A DNA stretch of 64,000 nucleotides, taken from contig NZ_JAPDOD010000048.1 of the NCBI RefSeq assembly GCF_027587205.1, positions 1-64,000 of the forward strand, read 5' to 3'. Within the stretch, counting starts at the first letter, position 1, and the number at the start of each line of letters is the position of its first letter. Shown here one piece after another: positions 41,431 through 49,651 of this stretch. This DNA is from Solirubrobacter ginsenosidimutans. Its GTDB lineage: Bacteria; Actinomycetota; Thermoleophilia; Solirubrobacterales; Solirubrobacteraceae. The translations under genes were made by a program, and so were the position numbers. A model generated the notes under the pieces. It was not told the DNA's origin and ran no database searches. It worked only from the letters and a program-made list of their open reading frames with translations.

Positions 41431-42268
41431 GGCGCTTGGCGAGCCGCCCCATCCCGATCTCCTCGGCCGCCTTGGCGCCGCCCGCGTAGTCGGTCGGCGC
41501 GTCGGCCGGGCGGTCGAGCGCCACCATCCGCAGCGTCGCGATGTCCTTGAAGGTCCGCAGCTGCTCGGCCTGCTCGATCAGCGCCTTGCGCACCGAGGGC
41601 GTTTCCCGGATCGCGCCGAGGATCACGTGGTCGAGGTCGCCCTTGCGGCGCAGCAGGTCCGCCGCCGTCTTGGCGCCGATCCCCTTGGCGCCCGGCAGGC
41701 CGTCGCTCGGGTCTCCGCGCAGCGCGATGAAGTCCGGCACCTGCGCGGGGTCGATCCCGTAGATCTCGCGCACCTGGTCGGGCCCGACCTCGTCCGGGCC
41801 CTGCTGGCGGGCCTTCTGCAGCAGGATCGTGACCGAGTCGTTGGCGCACTGGAACATGTCGCGATCCGCGGTGAGGATCAGCGTCTCGCCGCCCGATTCC
41901 GTCTCCAATGCCGCGAAGGAGCCCATCAGGTCGTCGGCCTCCAGCGACTCGTGGCCGAGCACCGTCCACCCGAGCGCGCTGTACAGCGCGCCCGCGCGCT
42001 CCCACTGCCACGCCAGGTCATCCGGCATCTCCGGGCGGGCGGCGTGGTAGTCGGGGTAGGCGTCGGTGCGGTAGGTCGCGGACTCCTGGCCGAAGCACAT
42101 GACCACCGCGCGCGGGGCGTACTTCTCGATGCACCACAACGTCATGTTCACGGAGCCGACGAGGGCGTTGACCGGCCGGCCTTCGGCGCCCTTGATCGAA
42201 TCAGGGAGCGCGAAGAAGCCGCGGTAGAGCAGTCCGGGGGTGTCGCACAAGAGAAGCGGAGCGGGCAC
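41405..42268 (-). CDS. 5'-3' exonuclease (DNA polymerase I N-terminal / FEN type)
   Basis: This is a stand-alone flap/5' nuclease of 287 residues, without a polymerase domain. The acidic metal-binding residues are visible in LLCDTPGLLYRG, HESLEADDLMGSFA and LILTADRDMFQC, and the helix-hairpin-helix DNA-binding motif is DGLPGAKGIGAKTAADLL. Many actinobacteria carry such a paralog for primer or flap removal. A GTG start at 42268 diverges from the MaoC gene by 23 nt. Confidence 0.9.
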   Translation of the reverse strand: MPAPLLLCDTPGLLYRGFFALPDSIKGAEGRPVNALVGSVNMTLWCIEKYAPRAVVMCFGQESATYRTDAYPDYHAARPEMPDDLAWQWERAGALYSALGWTVLGHESLEADDLMGSFAALETESGGETLILTADRDMFQCANDSVTILLQKARQQGPDEVGPDQVREIYGIDPAQVPDFIALRGDPSDGLPGAKGIGAKTAADLLRRKGDLDHVILGAIRETPSVRKALIEQAEQLRTFKDIATLRMVALDRPADAPTDYAGGAKAAEEIGMGRLAKRLSDAAQPG

Positions 42269-42275
42269 GGCCCGA

Positions 42276-42283
42276 AGTATGGT
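42276..42283. promoter_or_regulatory. Back-to-back leaderless promoters (exonuclease / MaoC)
   Basis: AGTATGGT contains TATGGT (42278-42283), 8 nt before the + strand ATG, and on the other strand CATACT (42281-42276), 7 nt before the - strand GTG. Confidence 0.5.
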
Positions 42284-42291
42284 GCCCCGCT

Positions 42292-42747
42292 ATGCGGACG
42301 ATCACCGGACTCGAAGAGCTCAAGGCCGCCGAGGGCGAGACGCTCGGCACCTCCGACTGGCACGAGGTCACGCAGAAGGACGTGAACACGTTCGCCGACG
42401 TGACCGGGGACCACCAGTGGATCCACGTCGACGTCGAGCGCGCCAAGCAGACGCCGTTCAAGGGCACGATCGCCCACGGCTACCTGACGCTGAGCCTCGG
42501 CCCGTACCTCAACAACCAGGTCTTCAAGCTCGAGGGCTTCACCTTCGCCCTCAACTACGGCCTCAACAAGGTTCGCTTCCCGGCGCCGGTGCCGATCCCG
42601 TCCAAGGTCCGCGTCGCCCCGAAGGTCAAGGAAGTGACGGACATCCAGGGCGGCGCCCAGGTGGTCTTCGAAGTGACCTTCGAGCGCGAGGGCGAGACGA
42701 AGCCGGTCTGCGTCGCCGAGACCGTCGTCCGGGTGTTCGCAGGTTAG
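42292..42747 (+). CDS. MaoC family dehydratase (hot-dog fold enoyl-CoA hydratase type)
   Basis: This is an acyl-CoA-binding hydratase of 151 residues. The MaoC/R-hydratase motif is VTGDHQWIHVDVERAKQTPFKGTI in pieces: Asp and His of the hydratase 2 site in TGDHQWIH, then GTIAHGYLTLSL. Members hydrate or dehydrate enoyl-CoA esters in fatty-acid or polyhydroxyalkanoate metabolism. It is probably monocistronic and leaderless. It ends in a 4-nt convergent overlap with the SpoIID gene. Confidence 0.9.
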   Translation: MRTITGLEELKAAEGETLGTSDWHEVTQKDVNTFADVTGDHQWIHVDVERAKQTPFKGTIAHGYLTLSLGPYLNNQVFKLEGFTFALNYGLNKVRFPAPVPIPSKVRVAPKVKEVTDIQGGAQVVFEVTFEREGETKPVCVAETVVRVFAG

Positions 42748-44132
42748 AGCGTGATCGACGGGCCGGCGGCGTCGCCGAAGACGACGCGGTAGGTACCGGG
42801 TTCAGTCGCCGTGTAGCGGTAGGCGCCGTGGCGGAGCTTGACGGCGGCGACGTCGGTCCAGCGCCCGTCGACGCGCTGCTGCACGAGGCCGCGCGACCCA
42901 CCGCCGACGACGGTGCCTCGCAGCACGCCGGCCGCCGCGGGCCACTGGAAGGCGAACGAGCGCGGCGGGATCGTCGCCCCGCCCGAGCCGTCGGTACTCG
43001 GCGCGCCGTCATCGGGCGCCTTCTCGGCGCTGATCGCCGTGAAGTACGCCCACGTGTCGAACAGGCCGAACTTCGTGCGCAGCGTCGCGCCGTCGGTCGG
43101 CGTGGTGCCCTTCGAGCCGACGACCTCGGCGGTCATGATCCGCGGCGACGCGCCGCGCTTGGTCACACGGATGCCCTTGAACGTGCCCTGCACGAGACGG
43201 CCGAGCTTGCGCGCCGCCTGGCGCATCGTCAGCTTCGTCGTCCAGCGGTGGCGTGGCGAGACGCCGTCGTACTCGTCGTCGACGGACTTCAGCCAGGGCT
43301 TGGGCTCGTTGCCGAGGGTCGTGTTCTCGACGTCCTCGGTCTTGCCGCCGGAGGTCGAGAAGAAGTAGGTGACGACCGGTTGGCCGTTGTAGGTCACGAT
43401 CTGGCCGCGGGTCGCCGCGACGGCCGCGTTGGTCGCGGCGGTCTCGATCCCGACGCCCTTGTAGACCTGCGAGCGGGTGTCGGCGTAGTGGTCGAAGTCG
43501 GCGCTCTTGGCGGTCGTGATCGCGTAGGTGCGGGCGGCGATCGCCTGCGCCTTCAGCGCCTCCGCCGGCCACGAGGCGGGCGATTCGGCCGGGACGACGC
43601 CCTGCAGGTAGTCGTCCAGGCCCACCGAGTTGATGACCGAGAGCCCCTTCAGGACCGTGGGCGCGAACTCGAGCACGCCGCGGTAGCTGCCGACGCCGCT
43701 GAGCGCGATCACATCGCCGCCCACCTGCAGCGGCGCCGTGAACGTCGCGAGCCGCTTGCCGTTCGCGCTGAGGTCGACCTGGGTCAGCCCGCGCCGCTTG
43801 ACGGTATAGGTCTGCGTCGGATCGAGCTTGCGCGAGCCCGCCTGCTTGGCGCCCGAGATCCGCAGCGACGTGCTGTCGGCGACCAGCTGGATGCGGACCT
43901 TGCGGTTCGGGTCGGTCGTCCCGAGCGCGGTGCCCGAGTAGTAGTGGGCGAGGATCTGCGCGGCGTTCGATCCGTGCTCGGCGTAGCCCATCGCGCCGTA
44001 CTGGCTCATCCCGACGCCATGGCCGAAGCCGGCGCCACGGATCGTGAACGTCGTCTTGGGTTTGGCGAGCGCGGCAGGCGCGGTAAGCGCAAGGAACAGC
44101 GCGGCCGCGATGAGAGACAGAGTGCGAGTCAT
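42744..44132 (-). CDS. SpoIID/LytB domain secreted protein
   Basis: This exported protein of 462 residues has a signal peptide (MTRTLSLIAAALFLALTAPA, cleavage after ALA) and the SpoIID domain: GAGFGHGVGMSQYGAMGYAEHG, then LDDYLQGVVPAESPASWPAEALKAQ in pieces and AARTYA. In sporulating bacteria SpoIID is a lytic transglycosylase acting on denuded glycan. Here, in a likely non-sporulating lineage, a cell-wall role is inferred. The ATG at 44132 is preferred over 44156 because the predicted -10 (TAACTT) ends at 44159, too close to the latter. The C-terminal 100 residues may be a separate beta domain. Confidence 0.85.
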   Translation of the reverse strand: MTRTLSLIAAALFLALTAPAALAKPKTTFTIRGAGFGHGVGMSQYGAMGYAEHGSNAAQILAHYYSGTALGTTDPNRKVRIQLVADSTSLRISGAKQAGSRKLDPTQTYTVKRRGLTQVDLSANGKRLATFTAPLQVGGDVIALSGVGSYRGVLEFAPTVLKGLSVINSVGLDDYLQGVVPAESPASWPAEALKAQAIAARTYAITTAKSADFDHYADTRSQVYKGVGIETAATNAAVAATRGQIVTYNGQPVVTYFFSTSGGKTEDVENTTLGNEPKPWLKSVDDEYDGVSPRHRWTTKLTMRQAARKLGRLVQGTFKGIRVTKRGASPRIMTAEVVGSKGTTPTDGATLRTKFGLFDTWAYFTAISAEKAPDDGAPSTDGSGGATIPPRSFAFQWPAAAGVLRGTVVGGGSRGLVQQRVDGRWTDVAAVKLRHGAYRYTATEPGTYRVVFGDAAGPSITL

Positions 44133-44157
44133 AGGATCAGCGGCACGGCGTGGCATC

Positions 44158-44164
44158 TAAGTTA
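44158..44164. promoter_or_regulatory. Divergent overlapping -10 elements (SpoIID / TPP enzyme)
   Basis: TAAGTTA holds TAAGTT on the + strand (44158-44163) and TAACTT on the - strand (44164-44159). Both have perfect TAnnnT form. Unlike the others in this window, both transcripts would carry short leaders. Confidence 0.5.
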
Positions 44165-44198
44165 GCCGGACACACCTGCTGTGGAGGAGTTGCGGACA

Positions 44199-45845
44199 TT
44201 GAGTTCTCGCAAGGCGTCTGACCTGTTCGTGGAGTGCCTCGAGGTCGAGGGCGTCAAGTACGTGTTCGGCATCCCGGGCGAAGAGACCCTTGACCTGAAT
44301 GAGTCCCTGCAGGATTCGTCGATCGATTTCATTCCCGTGCGCCACGAGCAGGGCGGCGCCTACATGGCCGACATGTACGGGCGCCTCACCGGTCGCGCGG
44401 GGGTCTGCCTCGGCACGCTGGGGCCGGGCGCGACGAACCTGATCACCGCCGTCGCCGACGCGTTCCTGGACCGCTCGCCGCTCGTCGCCCTGACTGGGCA
44501 GGCGGATCTGCAGCGGATGCACAAGGAGTCGCACCAGTACATCGACGTCGTCTCGATGTTCAAGCCGGTGACGAAGTGGAACACGCGCCTGAACGCCGCG
44601 GGCGTGATCCCGGAGGTCGTCCGCAAGGCGTTCAAGGTGGCCCAGGAGCCCAAACCCGGCCCGACCCACATCGAGCTGCCCGAGGACGTCATGGGCGACC
44701 AGATCGACGCCGAGCCGCTCCCCGCGGGCGCCGGGCGCCGGCGGCTGGAGCCCAGCGCGGCCGACCTGCTGGGCGCCGCGGAGCTGATCGGCAATGCGAT
44801 CTACCCGATCATCCTGGCCGGCAACGGCGTCTCGCGAGCGGGTGCGGCGCCGGCGCTGCGCGAGCTGGTGCGGGCGACCGGGATCGGCGTGGCCGAGACG
44901 TTCATGGGCAAGGGCGCGCTCGATTTCGAGGACCCGCACGCGCTCGGCACCGTCGGCCTGCAGTCACGCGACTACGCGCTGGCGGGGTTCGAGGACGCCG
45001 ACGTCGTCATCACCATCGGCTACGACCTCGTCGAGCACGCGCCGTCGAACTGGAACCCGAAGCGCGACAAGAAGATCATCTGCATCGACAGCGTCCCGAG
45101 CGAGGTCGACGCGAACTTCGTCACCGAGATCGACCTCGTCGGCGACCTCTACCACATCCTCAGCCGGCTGGCCGAGGAGCTGCGGCACTCGCCCCGCACG
45201 GTCGTCCGCTCGCGGCTGGACGACATCGTGCTCGGCCGCTTCGAGGCCGCCAAGGACGACGACGCGTTCCCGATGCAGCCGCCGCGGGCGCTGTGGGAGA
45301 TCCGCCAGGCGCTCGGGCGCCACGACATGCTGATCTCCGACGTCGGGCTGCACAAGCTGTGGATCGCGCGGATGTTCCCCGCCCACGAGCCGAACACGGT
45401 CCTGATCGCCAACGGCCTGGCGGGGATGGGGATCGCGCTGCCGACGGCGATCGCGGCCAAGCTCGTCCATCCCGGCCGGCGCGTGGTGACCGTCAACGGC
45501 GACGGCGGCTTCCTCATGAACGTCCAAGAGCTCGAGACGGCGGTCCGGCTCAAGACGCCGATCGTCAACGTCATCTGGGAGAACTCCCAATTCGGCTCGA
45601 TCGTTTGGAAGCAGGACAAGAAGTTCGGCCGCCATTTCGGGACAGACTTCACCAACCCAGATTTCGTCAAGCTCGCAGACGCCTTCGGCATGCCGGCCTG
45701 GCGCTGTGATTCCGTGGAGGACTTCGGTTCACGCCTGCGGCACGCACTGTCGCTCGAGCTCCCCAGCCTGATCGTGGTCCCCATCGACTATTCACTTGAC
45801 GTGTCCATCTCGGAGGAGCTCGGAACGGAGACGGTGGCGGCATGA
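44199..45845 (+). CDS. ThDP-dependent decarboxylase/synthase, candidate 2-oxoglutarate decarboxylase (acetolactate-synthase-like)
   Basis: This thiamine-diphosphate enzyme has 548 residues in three domains: the PYR domain with catalytic Glu50 (RHEQGGAYMA), a central domain, and the PP domain with NGDGGFLMNV...ENSQFG. The sequence is acetolactate-synthase-like. However GIPGEETLDL and HKESHQYIDVVSMFKPVTKWN resemble the cyanobacterial enzyme shown to be a 2-oxoglutarate decarboxylase, and the next gene (4-nt overlap) is the matching semialdehyde dehydrogenase. No ilvN-type small subunit is nearby. The TTG at 44199 fits GGAGGAG upstream; the GTG at 44181 would precede that site. Acetolactate synthase remains the alternative. 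Confidence 0.85.
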   Translation: MSSRKASDLFVECLEVEGVKYVFGIPGEETLDLNESLQDSSIDFIPVRHEQGGAYMADMYGRLTGRAGVCLGTLGPGATNLITAVADAFLDRSPLVALTGQADLQRMHKESHQYIDVVSMFKPVTKWNTRLNAAGVIPEVVRKAFKVAQEPKPGPTHIELPEDVMGDQIDAEPLPAGAGRRRLEPSAADLLGAAELIGNAIYPIILAGNGVSRAGAAPALRELVRATGIGVAETFMGKGALDFEDPHALGTVGLQSRDYALAGFEDADVVITIGYDLVEHAPSNWNPKRDKKIICIDSVPSEVDANFVTEIDLVGDLYHILSRLAEELRHSPRTVVRSRLDDIVLGRFEAAKDDDAFPMQPPRALWEIRQALGRHDMLISDVGLHKLWIARMFPAHEPNTVLIANGLAGMGIALPTAIAAKLVHPGRRVVTVNGDGGFLMNVQELETAVRLKTPIVNVIWENSQFGSIVWKQDKKFGRHFGTDFTNPDFVKLADAFGMPAWRCDSVEDFGSRLRHALSLELPSLIVVPIDYSLDVSISEELGTETVAA

Positions 45846-47305
45846 GCGCAACCCAGGAACGGACCGCGGTCGACGCGGTACCGACGCAGCTGTTCATCGG
45901 TGGCGAGTGGATCGACGCTTCTGGCGGTGCGACGCTTGACGTCGAGGACCCGTCGACCGGCGAGGTCATCGCCTCCGTCGCCGACGCGACCCCGGATGAC
46001 GCGAAGGCCGCGCTGGACGCCGCGTGCGCGGTCCAGGAGACGTGGGCGACCCACGCGCCGCGCGAGCGGGGCGAGATCCTGCGCCGCGCGTACGAGTCGA
46101 TGGTCGCGCGGGCGGACGAGCTCGCGCTCGTGATGACGCTGGAGATGGGCAAGCCGCTGGCCGAGTCCAAGGCCGAGGTCACCTACGCCGCGGAGTTCCT
46201 GCGCTGGTTCTCCGAGGAGGCGGTCCGCATCGAGGGGCGCTTCGGGACCGCGCCCAACGGCGTCGGGCGGCTGATCACGATGAAGCAGCCCGTCGGCCCG
46301 TGTTACGCGATCACGCCGTGGAACTTCCCGGCGGCGATGGGCACGCGCAAGATCGGCCCCGCGATCGCCGCGGGGTGCACGATGATCATCAAGCCCGCGC
46401 AGCAGACGCCGTTGAGCATGCTCGCGCTGGTAAAGATCTTCGAGGAGGCGGGGCTGCCGGCGGGCGTGTTGAACGTGTTGACCGCGTCGTCCTCGGCGGA
46501 GGTCTCGGCGCCGATCATCGGCGACCCGCGCCTGCGCAAGCTGACCTTCACGGGCTCGACCGCGGTCGGCATCAAGCTCGTCGAGCAGTCGGCTCCCGGG
46601 CTGCTGCGGACCTCGATGGAGCTCGGCGGCAACGCGCCGTTCCTCGTCTTCGCCGACGCGGACGTCGACGCCGCCGTCGAGGGCGCGGTCATCGCCAAGA
46701 TGCGCAACATCGGCGAGGCCTGCACAGCCGCGAACCGCTTCCACGTGGCTTCGTCGATCGCCGACGAGTTCGCGGAGAAGCTGGCCCGCAAGCTGGGCGA
46801 GATGAAGGTCGGCCGCGGCGTCGAGGACGACGTCAAGGTCGGGCCGCTGATCGACGCCACGCAGCGGGGGAAGGTCGCCGAGCTGGTCGACGACGCCAAG
46901 GACAAGGGCGCCTCGGTGCTGGTCGGCGGGTCCGAGCGCGAGGGCGCGGGCTACTTCTTCGACCCGACGGTGCTCGCCGGCGTCTCCCCGGACGCCCGGC
47001 TGCTGAAGGAGGAGATCTTCGGCCCCGTCGCGCCCGTCATCGGCTTCGACGACGAGGAAGCCGCGATCGCCGCCGCCAACGACACCGAGTACGGCCTCGT
47101 CGCCTACCTGTACACGAACGACATCAAGCGGGCGTTCCGCGTCAGCGAGAAGCTCCAGACGGGCATGATCGGGCTCAACCAGGGGCTCGTCTCCAACGCC
47201 GCGGCGCCGTTCGGCGGCGTCAAGGCCTCCGGCTTCGGCCGCGAGGGCGGGCGTGAGGGGATCGACGAGTACCTGGAGATCAAGTACATCGCGATGGCGA
47301 TGTGA
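45842..47305 (+). CDS. NAD(P)-dependent succinate-semialdehyde dehydrogenase family protein
   Basis: This aldehyde dehydrogenase has 487 residues and all catalytic features: ITPWNFPAAM cofactor loop, Glu260 in MELGGNAPF and nucleophile Cys294 in GEACTAANRF. The overall sequence is GabD-like. ATGA overlap with the decarboxylase upstream implies the two work in sequence: 2-oxoglutarate to succinic semialdehyde to succinate. A role in GABA degradation is the alternative, but no GABA transaminase is nearby. It overlaps pdxH by 4 nt, which may serve supply of a PLP-dependent partner or be chance. Confidence 0.9.
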   Translation: MSATQERTAVDAVPTQLFIGGEWIDASGGATLDVEDPSTGEVIASVADATPDDAKAALDAACAVQETWATHAPRERGEILRRAYESMVARADELALVMTLEMGKPLAESKAEVTYAAEFLRWFSEEAVRIEGRFGTAPNGVGRLITMKQPVGPCYAITPWNFPAAMGTRKIGPAIAAGCTMIIKPAQQTPLSMLALVKIFEEAGLPAGVLNVLTASSSAEVSAPIIGDPRLRKLTFTGSTAVGIKLVEQSAPGLLRTSMELGGNAPFLVFADADVDAAVEGAVIAKMRNIGEACTAANRFHVASSIADEFAEKLARKLGEMKVGRGVEDDVKVGPLIDATQRGKVAELVDDAKDKGASVLVGGSEREGAGYFFDPTVLAGVSPDARLLKEEIFGPVAPVIGFDDEEAAIAAANDTEYGLVAYLYTNDIKRAFRVSEKLQTGMIGLNQGLVSNAAAPFGGVKASGFGREGGREGIDEYLEIKYIAMAM

Positions 47306-47874
47306 GCGAGCCGCTCGAGCAGTTCCGGCAGTGGTACGAAGGCGCGGTGGCCGCGGGCGTGGTCGAGCCCGAGGCCATGGCGCTCGCGACCGCCGACGCC
47401 GGCGGCATGCCGTCCGTGCGCTTCGTGCTGCTCAAGGGCATCGATGCCCGGGGCGTCGAGTTCTTCACGAACTACGAGTCGCGCAAGGGCCGCGAGCTGA
47501 TCGCGAACCCGCGCGCGGCCCTGGCGGTGCTGTGGAAGCCGCTGCACCGCCAAGTGCGGCTCGAGGGCGCGGTCGAGGTGCTGTCGCCGGAGGAGTCCGA
47601 CGCCTACTTCGTGACCCGTTCGCGCGGGTCGCAGCTGGGCGCGTGGGCGTCGGCGCAGTCCGAGGTCATCCCGGACCGGGAGTGGCTCGAGGCGCGGTTG
47701 GCCGAGGTCGACGCGCAGTATCCGGATTCGGTGCCGCGCCCGCCGCACTGGGGCGGCTTCCGGCTCTTGCCCGCGGTGATCGAGTTCTGGGAAGGCCGCG
47801 CGAACCGGCTCCACGACCGCGAGGCCTTCAGGCGGGTCGAGGGCGAGTGGGTCGCGTCGCGCCTGTCCCCGTGA
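47302..47874 (+). CDS. pdxH: Pyridoxamine 5'-phosphate oxidase
   Basis: This FMN enzyme oxidises PNP or PMP to the coenzyme PLP. It has 190 residues, slightly short but complete. Typical blocks are in order: MALATADAGGMPSVRFVLLKG, FFTNYESRKGRELIANPRAAL, HRQVRLEGAVE, SRGSQLGAWAS and the C-terminal PPHWGGFRL...EFWEGRANRLHDR. The GTG start overlaps the dehydrogenase stop. A palindromic repeat lies between its stop and the convergent methyltransferase gene. Confidence 0.95.
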   Translation: MSEPLEQFRQWYEGAVAAGVVEPEAMALATADAGGMPSVRFVLLKGIDARGVEFFTNYESRKGRELIANPRAALAVLWKPLHRQVRLEGAVEVLSPEESDAYFVTRSRGSQLGAWASAQSEVIPDREWLEARLAEVDAQYPDSVPRPPHWGGFRLLPAVIEFWEGRANRLHDREAFRRVEGEWVASRLSP

Positions 47875-47901
47875 GTGGCGCGTAGCCGCTCACCGGCGGC
47901 G

Positions 47902-47948
47902 GCGACCGTCGAGTTTCTCGCGTAGAGCTCGAGAAAGTCGACGCTCGC
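47902..47948. repeat. 47-nt dispersed palindromic repeat, copy 3
   Basis: The left arm 47902-47920 and right arm 47930-47948 pair at 17 of 19 positions around a 9-nt loop. The right arm is identical to that of copy 1 over 19 nt. It fills most of the 77-nt gap between convergent genes. Confidence 0.8.
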
Positions 47949-47951
47949 CGG

Positions 47952-48722
47952 CTATGACGTCAGCGCGGCCGGGCCGACACCGCAGCACCCACCGACGATC
48001 GCGGCGTTGCCGCTCCACGAGGATGCGCCGCCCCTCCACGTCTTCGTCGAGGCGTCGTAGACCCGGCCCGCGTTCGGGTAGGCGACGAGCGGCAGGTCGG
48101 TCACCGACCGGATGCGGGCGAGGAGCTCGTCGACGTGCTCCGGTGCGGTGCAATTCACGCCGACCGCGGCGACCTGCCGTGCGAGGACGGCCTGAACCGC
48201 CTCCTCGATCGGTTCGCCGTGGCCCGTTCGCTCGCCGTCGGAACAGGTGAACGTCACCCAGCAGTCGATGTCCTCGAGCAGCGAGACGATCGCCGCCGCC
48301 TCGTCCGCGCGTGGCTGCGTCTCGATCGCCAGGAAGTCCGGCTCGCCTTCCAACAGCAGGGCCAAGCGGCGCTCGTGCCACCCCGCCGGTACCTCGTAGT
48401 CGCCGGTGTACTCCTGCCCACCCGCCAGCGACGCGCCGTACGGCGCCACCGAGCCGGCCACCAGCACGCCCGCCCGCCGCGCCACCCGCACGCTCTCCGC
48501 GAGCAACTCATCCGGCGCCTGGTAGCTGGCGCTGATCACGATCTCGGCTCCCGCCGCGACGAACGCGCGGTGCGCGGCCAGCACCAGCGACGGCTCGTCG
48601 CGCAGGATCCGCGCCGTCCACAGCGGGTCGTCGAGGTCCGCTCCCAGCTCCTCGAGGGCGGTCGAGAGGCCGCCGTCGAGCTGGACCCGGCGGCCCTCAG
48701 CCAGCAGTTGCCGCAGGTGCAC
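47952..48722 (-). CDS. mmuM: Homocysteine S-methyltransferase family protein
   Basis: This zinc-dependent methyltransferase makes methionine from homocysteine and a donor such as S-methylmethionine. It has 256 residues, short against about 300 in well-known members. The N-terminal LDGGLSTALEELG motif and the zinc cysteines are present: AVGVNCTAP and the terminal GGCCGVGP. The protein ends nine residues after the latter, so little C-terminal helix remains. It overlaps the EamA gene by 26 nt and is the last of three genes read leftwards. Confidence 0.85.
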   Translation of the reverse strand: MHLRQLLAEGRRVQLDGGLSTALEELGADLDDPLWTARILRDEPSLVLAAHRAFVAAGAEIVISASYQAPDELLAESVRVARRAGVLVAGSVAPYGASLAGGQEYTGDYEVPAGWHERRLALLLEGEPDFLAIETQPRADEAAAIVSLLEDIDCWVTFTCSDGERTGHGEPIEEAVQAVLARQVAAVGVNCTAPEHVDELLARIRSVTDLPLVAYPNAGRVYDASTKTWRGGASSWSGNAAIVGGCCGVGPAALTS

Positions 48723-49587
48723 GGCGCTTCTTGACGGCGACGGAGAGCACGCCCGCCAGGATGAAGGTCACGCCCAGCAACTGCAACGCGGACGGCTCCT
48801 GGCCGAGGAGGATCGCGCCGAGGCCGACCGAGGCGATCGGCTGGATCGTGAGGATGATCGACATCAGCGCCGCGGGCAGGCGCGGCAGCGAGAACGTGAT
48901 CAGCAGCCAGCCGACCACCTGTGACGTCAGCGCCAGCGTGATCAGCCAGCCCGCGCTCGGCCACGCGGGGGCGAGATCGTCGGCGCCGATCGCCAGGCCG
49001 AACGCGAGGCACACGACCGCGGCGACGAAGGACATCTCGAACAGCGCGCCCGCCGGGCGCCGCAGGTCCATCGACCCCTGACGCTGCACGAGCAGGTAGG
49101 CCGCGTACGCGAGGCCGGTGGCGATCCCCAGCAGCGCGCCGCGGGCAGGGTTCGCCCCGTAGGCGCCGTGCTCCAGCGCCCCGGACACGAGCAGCACGCC
49201 GCCGCAGACCGGCGGCAGGGCGATCAGGATGCTGCGCGGGATCGCCTCGCCCAGCACCGCCAGCGCCAGGAACGGCACGACGACGACCTGCAGGTTCCCC
49301 AACACGGTCGCCAGGCCGGCGCCGACGTCGCGGATCGCGTAGTGCCAGACCATGATGTCGACCGCGAAGAGCACGCCCGCGGCCGCCGCGAGCCAGCGCT
49401 CGCGCGCCGAACGCGGCCCGTGGCGGCGGTGCTCGCCCCACGCGAGCGCGCCCAGAATGGGCAGCGCGTAGGCACAGCGCCAGAAGGCGGCCGTCGCGGG
49501 GGTGACGTCGGCGAGGTCGACGAGGATCGCCGAGAACGCGATGACGAGCGCGCCCAGCACCCCGGCGAAGACGGCCCGGTCGCTCAC
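48697..49587 (-). CDS. EamA/DMT family transporter
   Basis: This membrane protein of 296 residues has ten predicted helices in two EamA repeats. The first repeat has SAILVDLADVTPATAAFWRCAYALPIL, quoted here only in part: ATAAFWRCAY. The second ends in GWLLITFSLPRLPAALMS and LGQEPSALQLLGVTFILAGV segments. It is typical of drug/metabolite exporters of amino acids or related compounds. Its gene leads directly into the methyltransferase, so export of a sulfur amino acid is conceivable but unproven. Confidence 0.88.
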   Translation of the reverse strand: MSDRAVFAGVLGALVIAFSAILVDLADVTPATAAFWRCAYALPILGALAWGEHRRHGPRSARERWLAAAAGVLFAVDIMVWHYAIRDVGAGLATVLGNLQVVVVPFLALAVLGEAIPRSILIALPPVCGGVLLVSGALEHGAYGANPARGALLGIATGLAYAAYLLVQRQGSMDLRRPAGALFEMSFVAAVVCLAFGLAIGADDLAPAWPSAGWLITLALTSQVVGWLLITFSLPRLPAALMSIILTIQPIASVGLGAILLGQEPSALQLLGVTFILAGVLSVAVKKRRAPAATAG

Positions 49588-49651
49588 GCCGGCCGCCCCC
49601 GGCCGCTCGAGACCCGCGCGCGGGGCCGCGGCCGCGTATCAGCGGGCGCGC

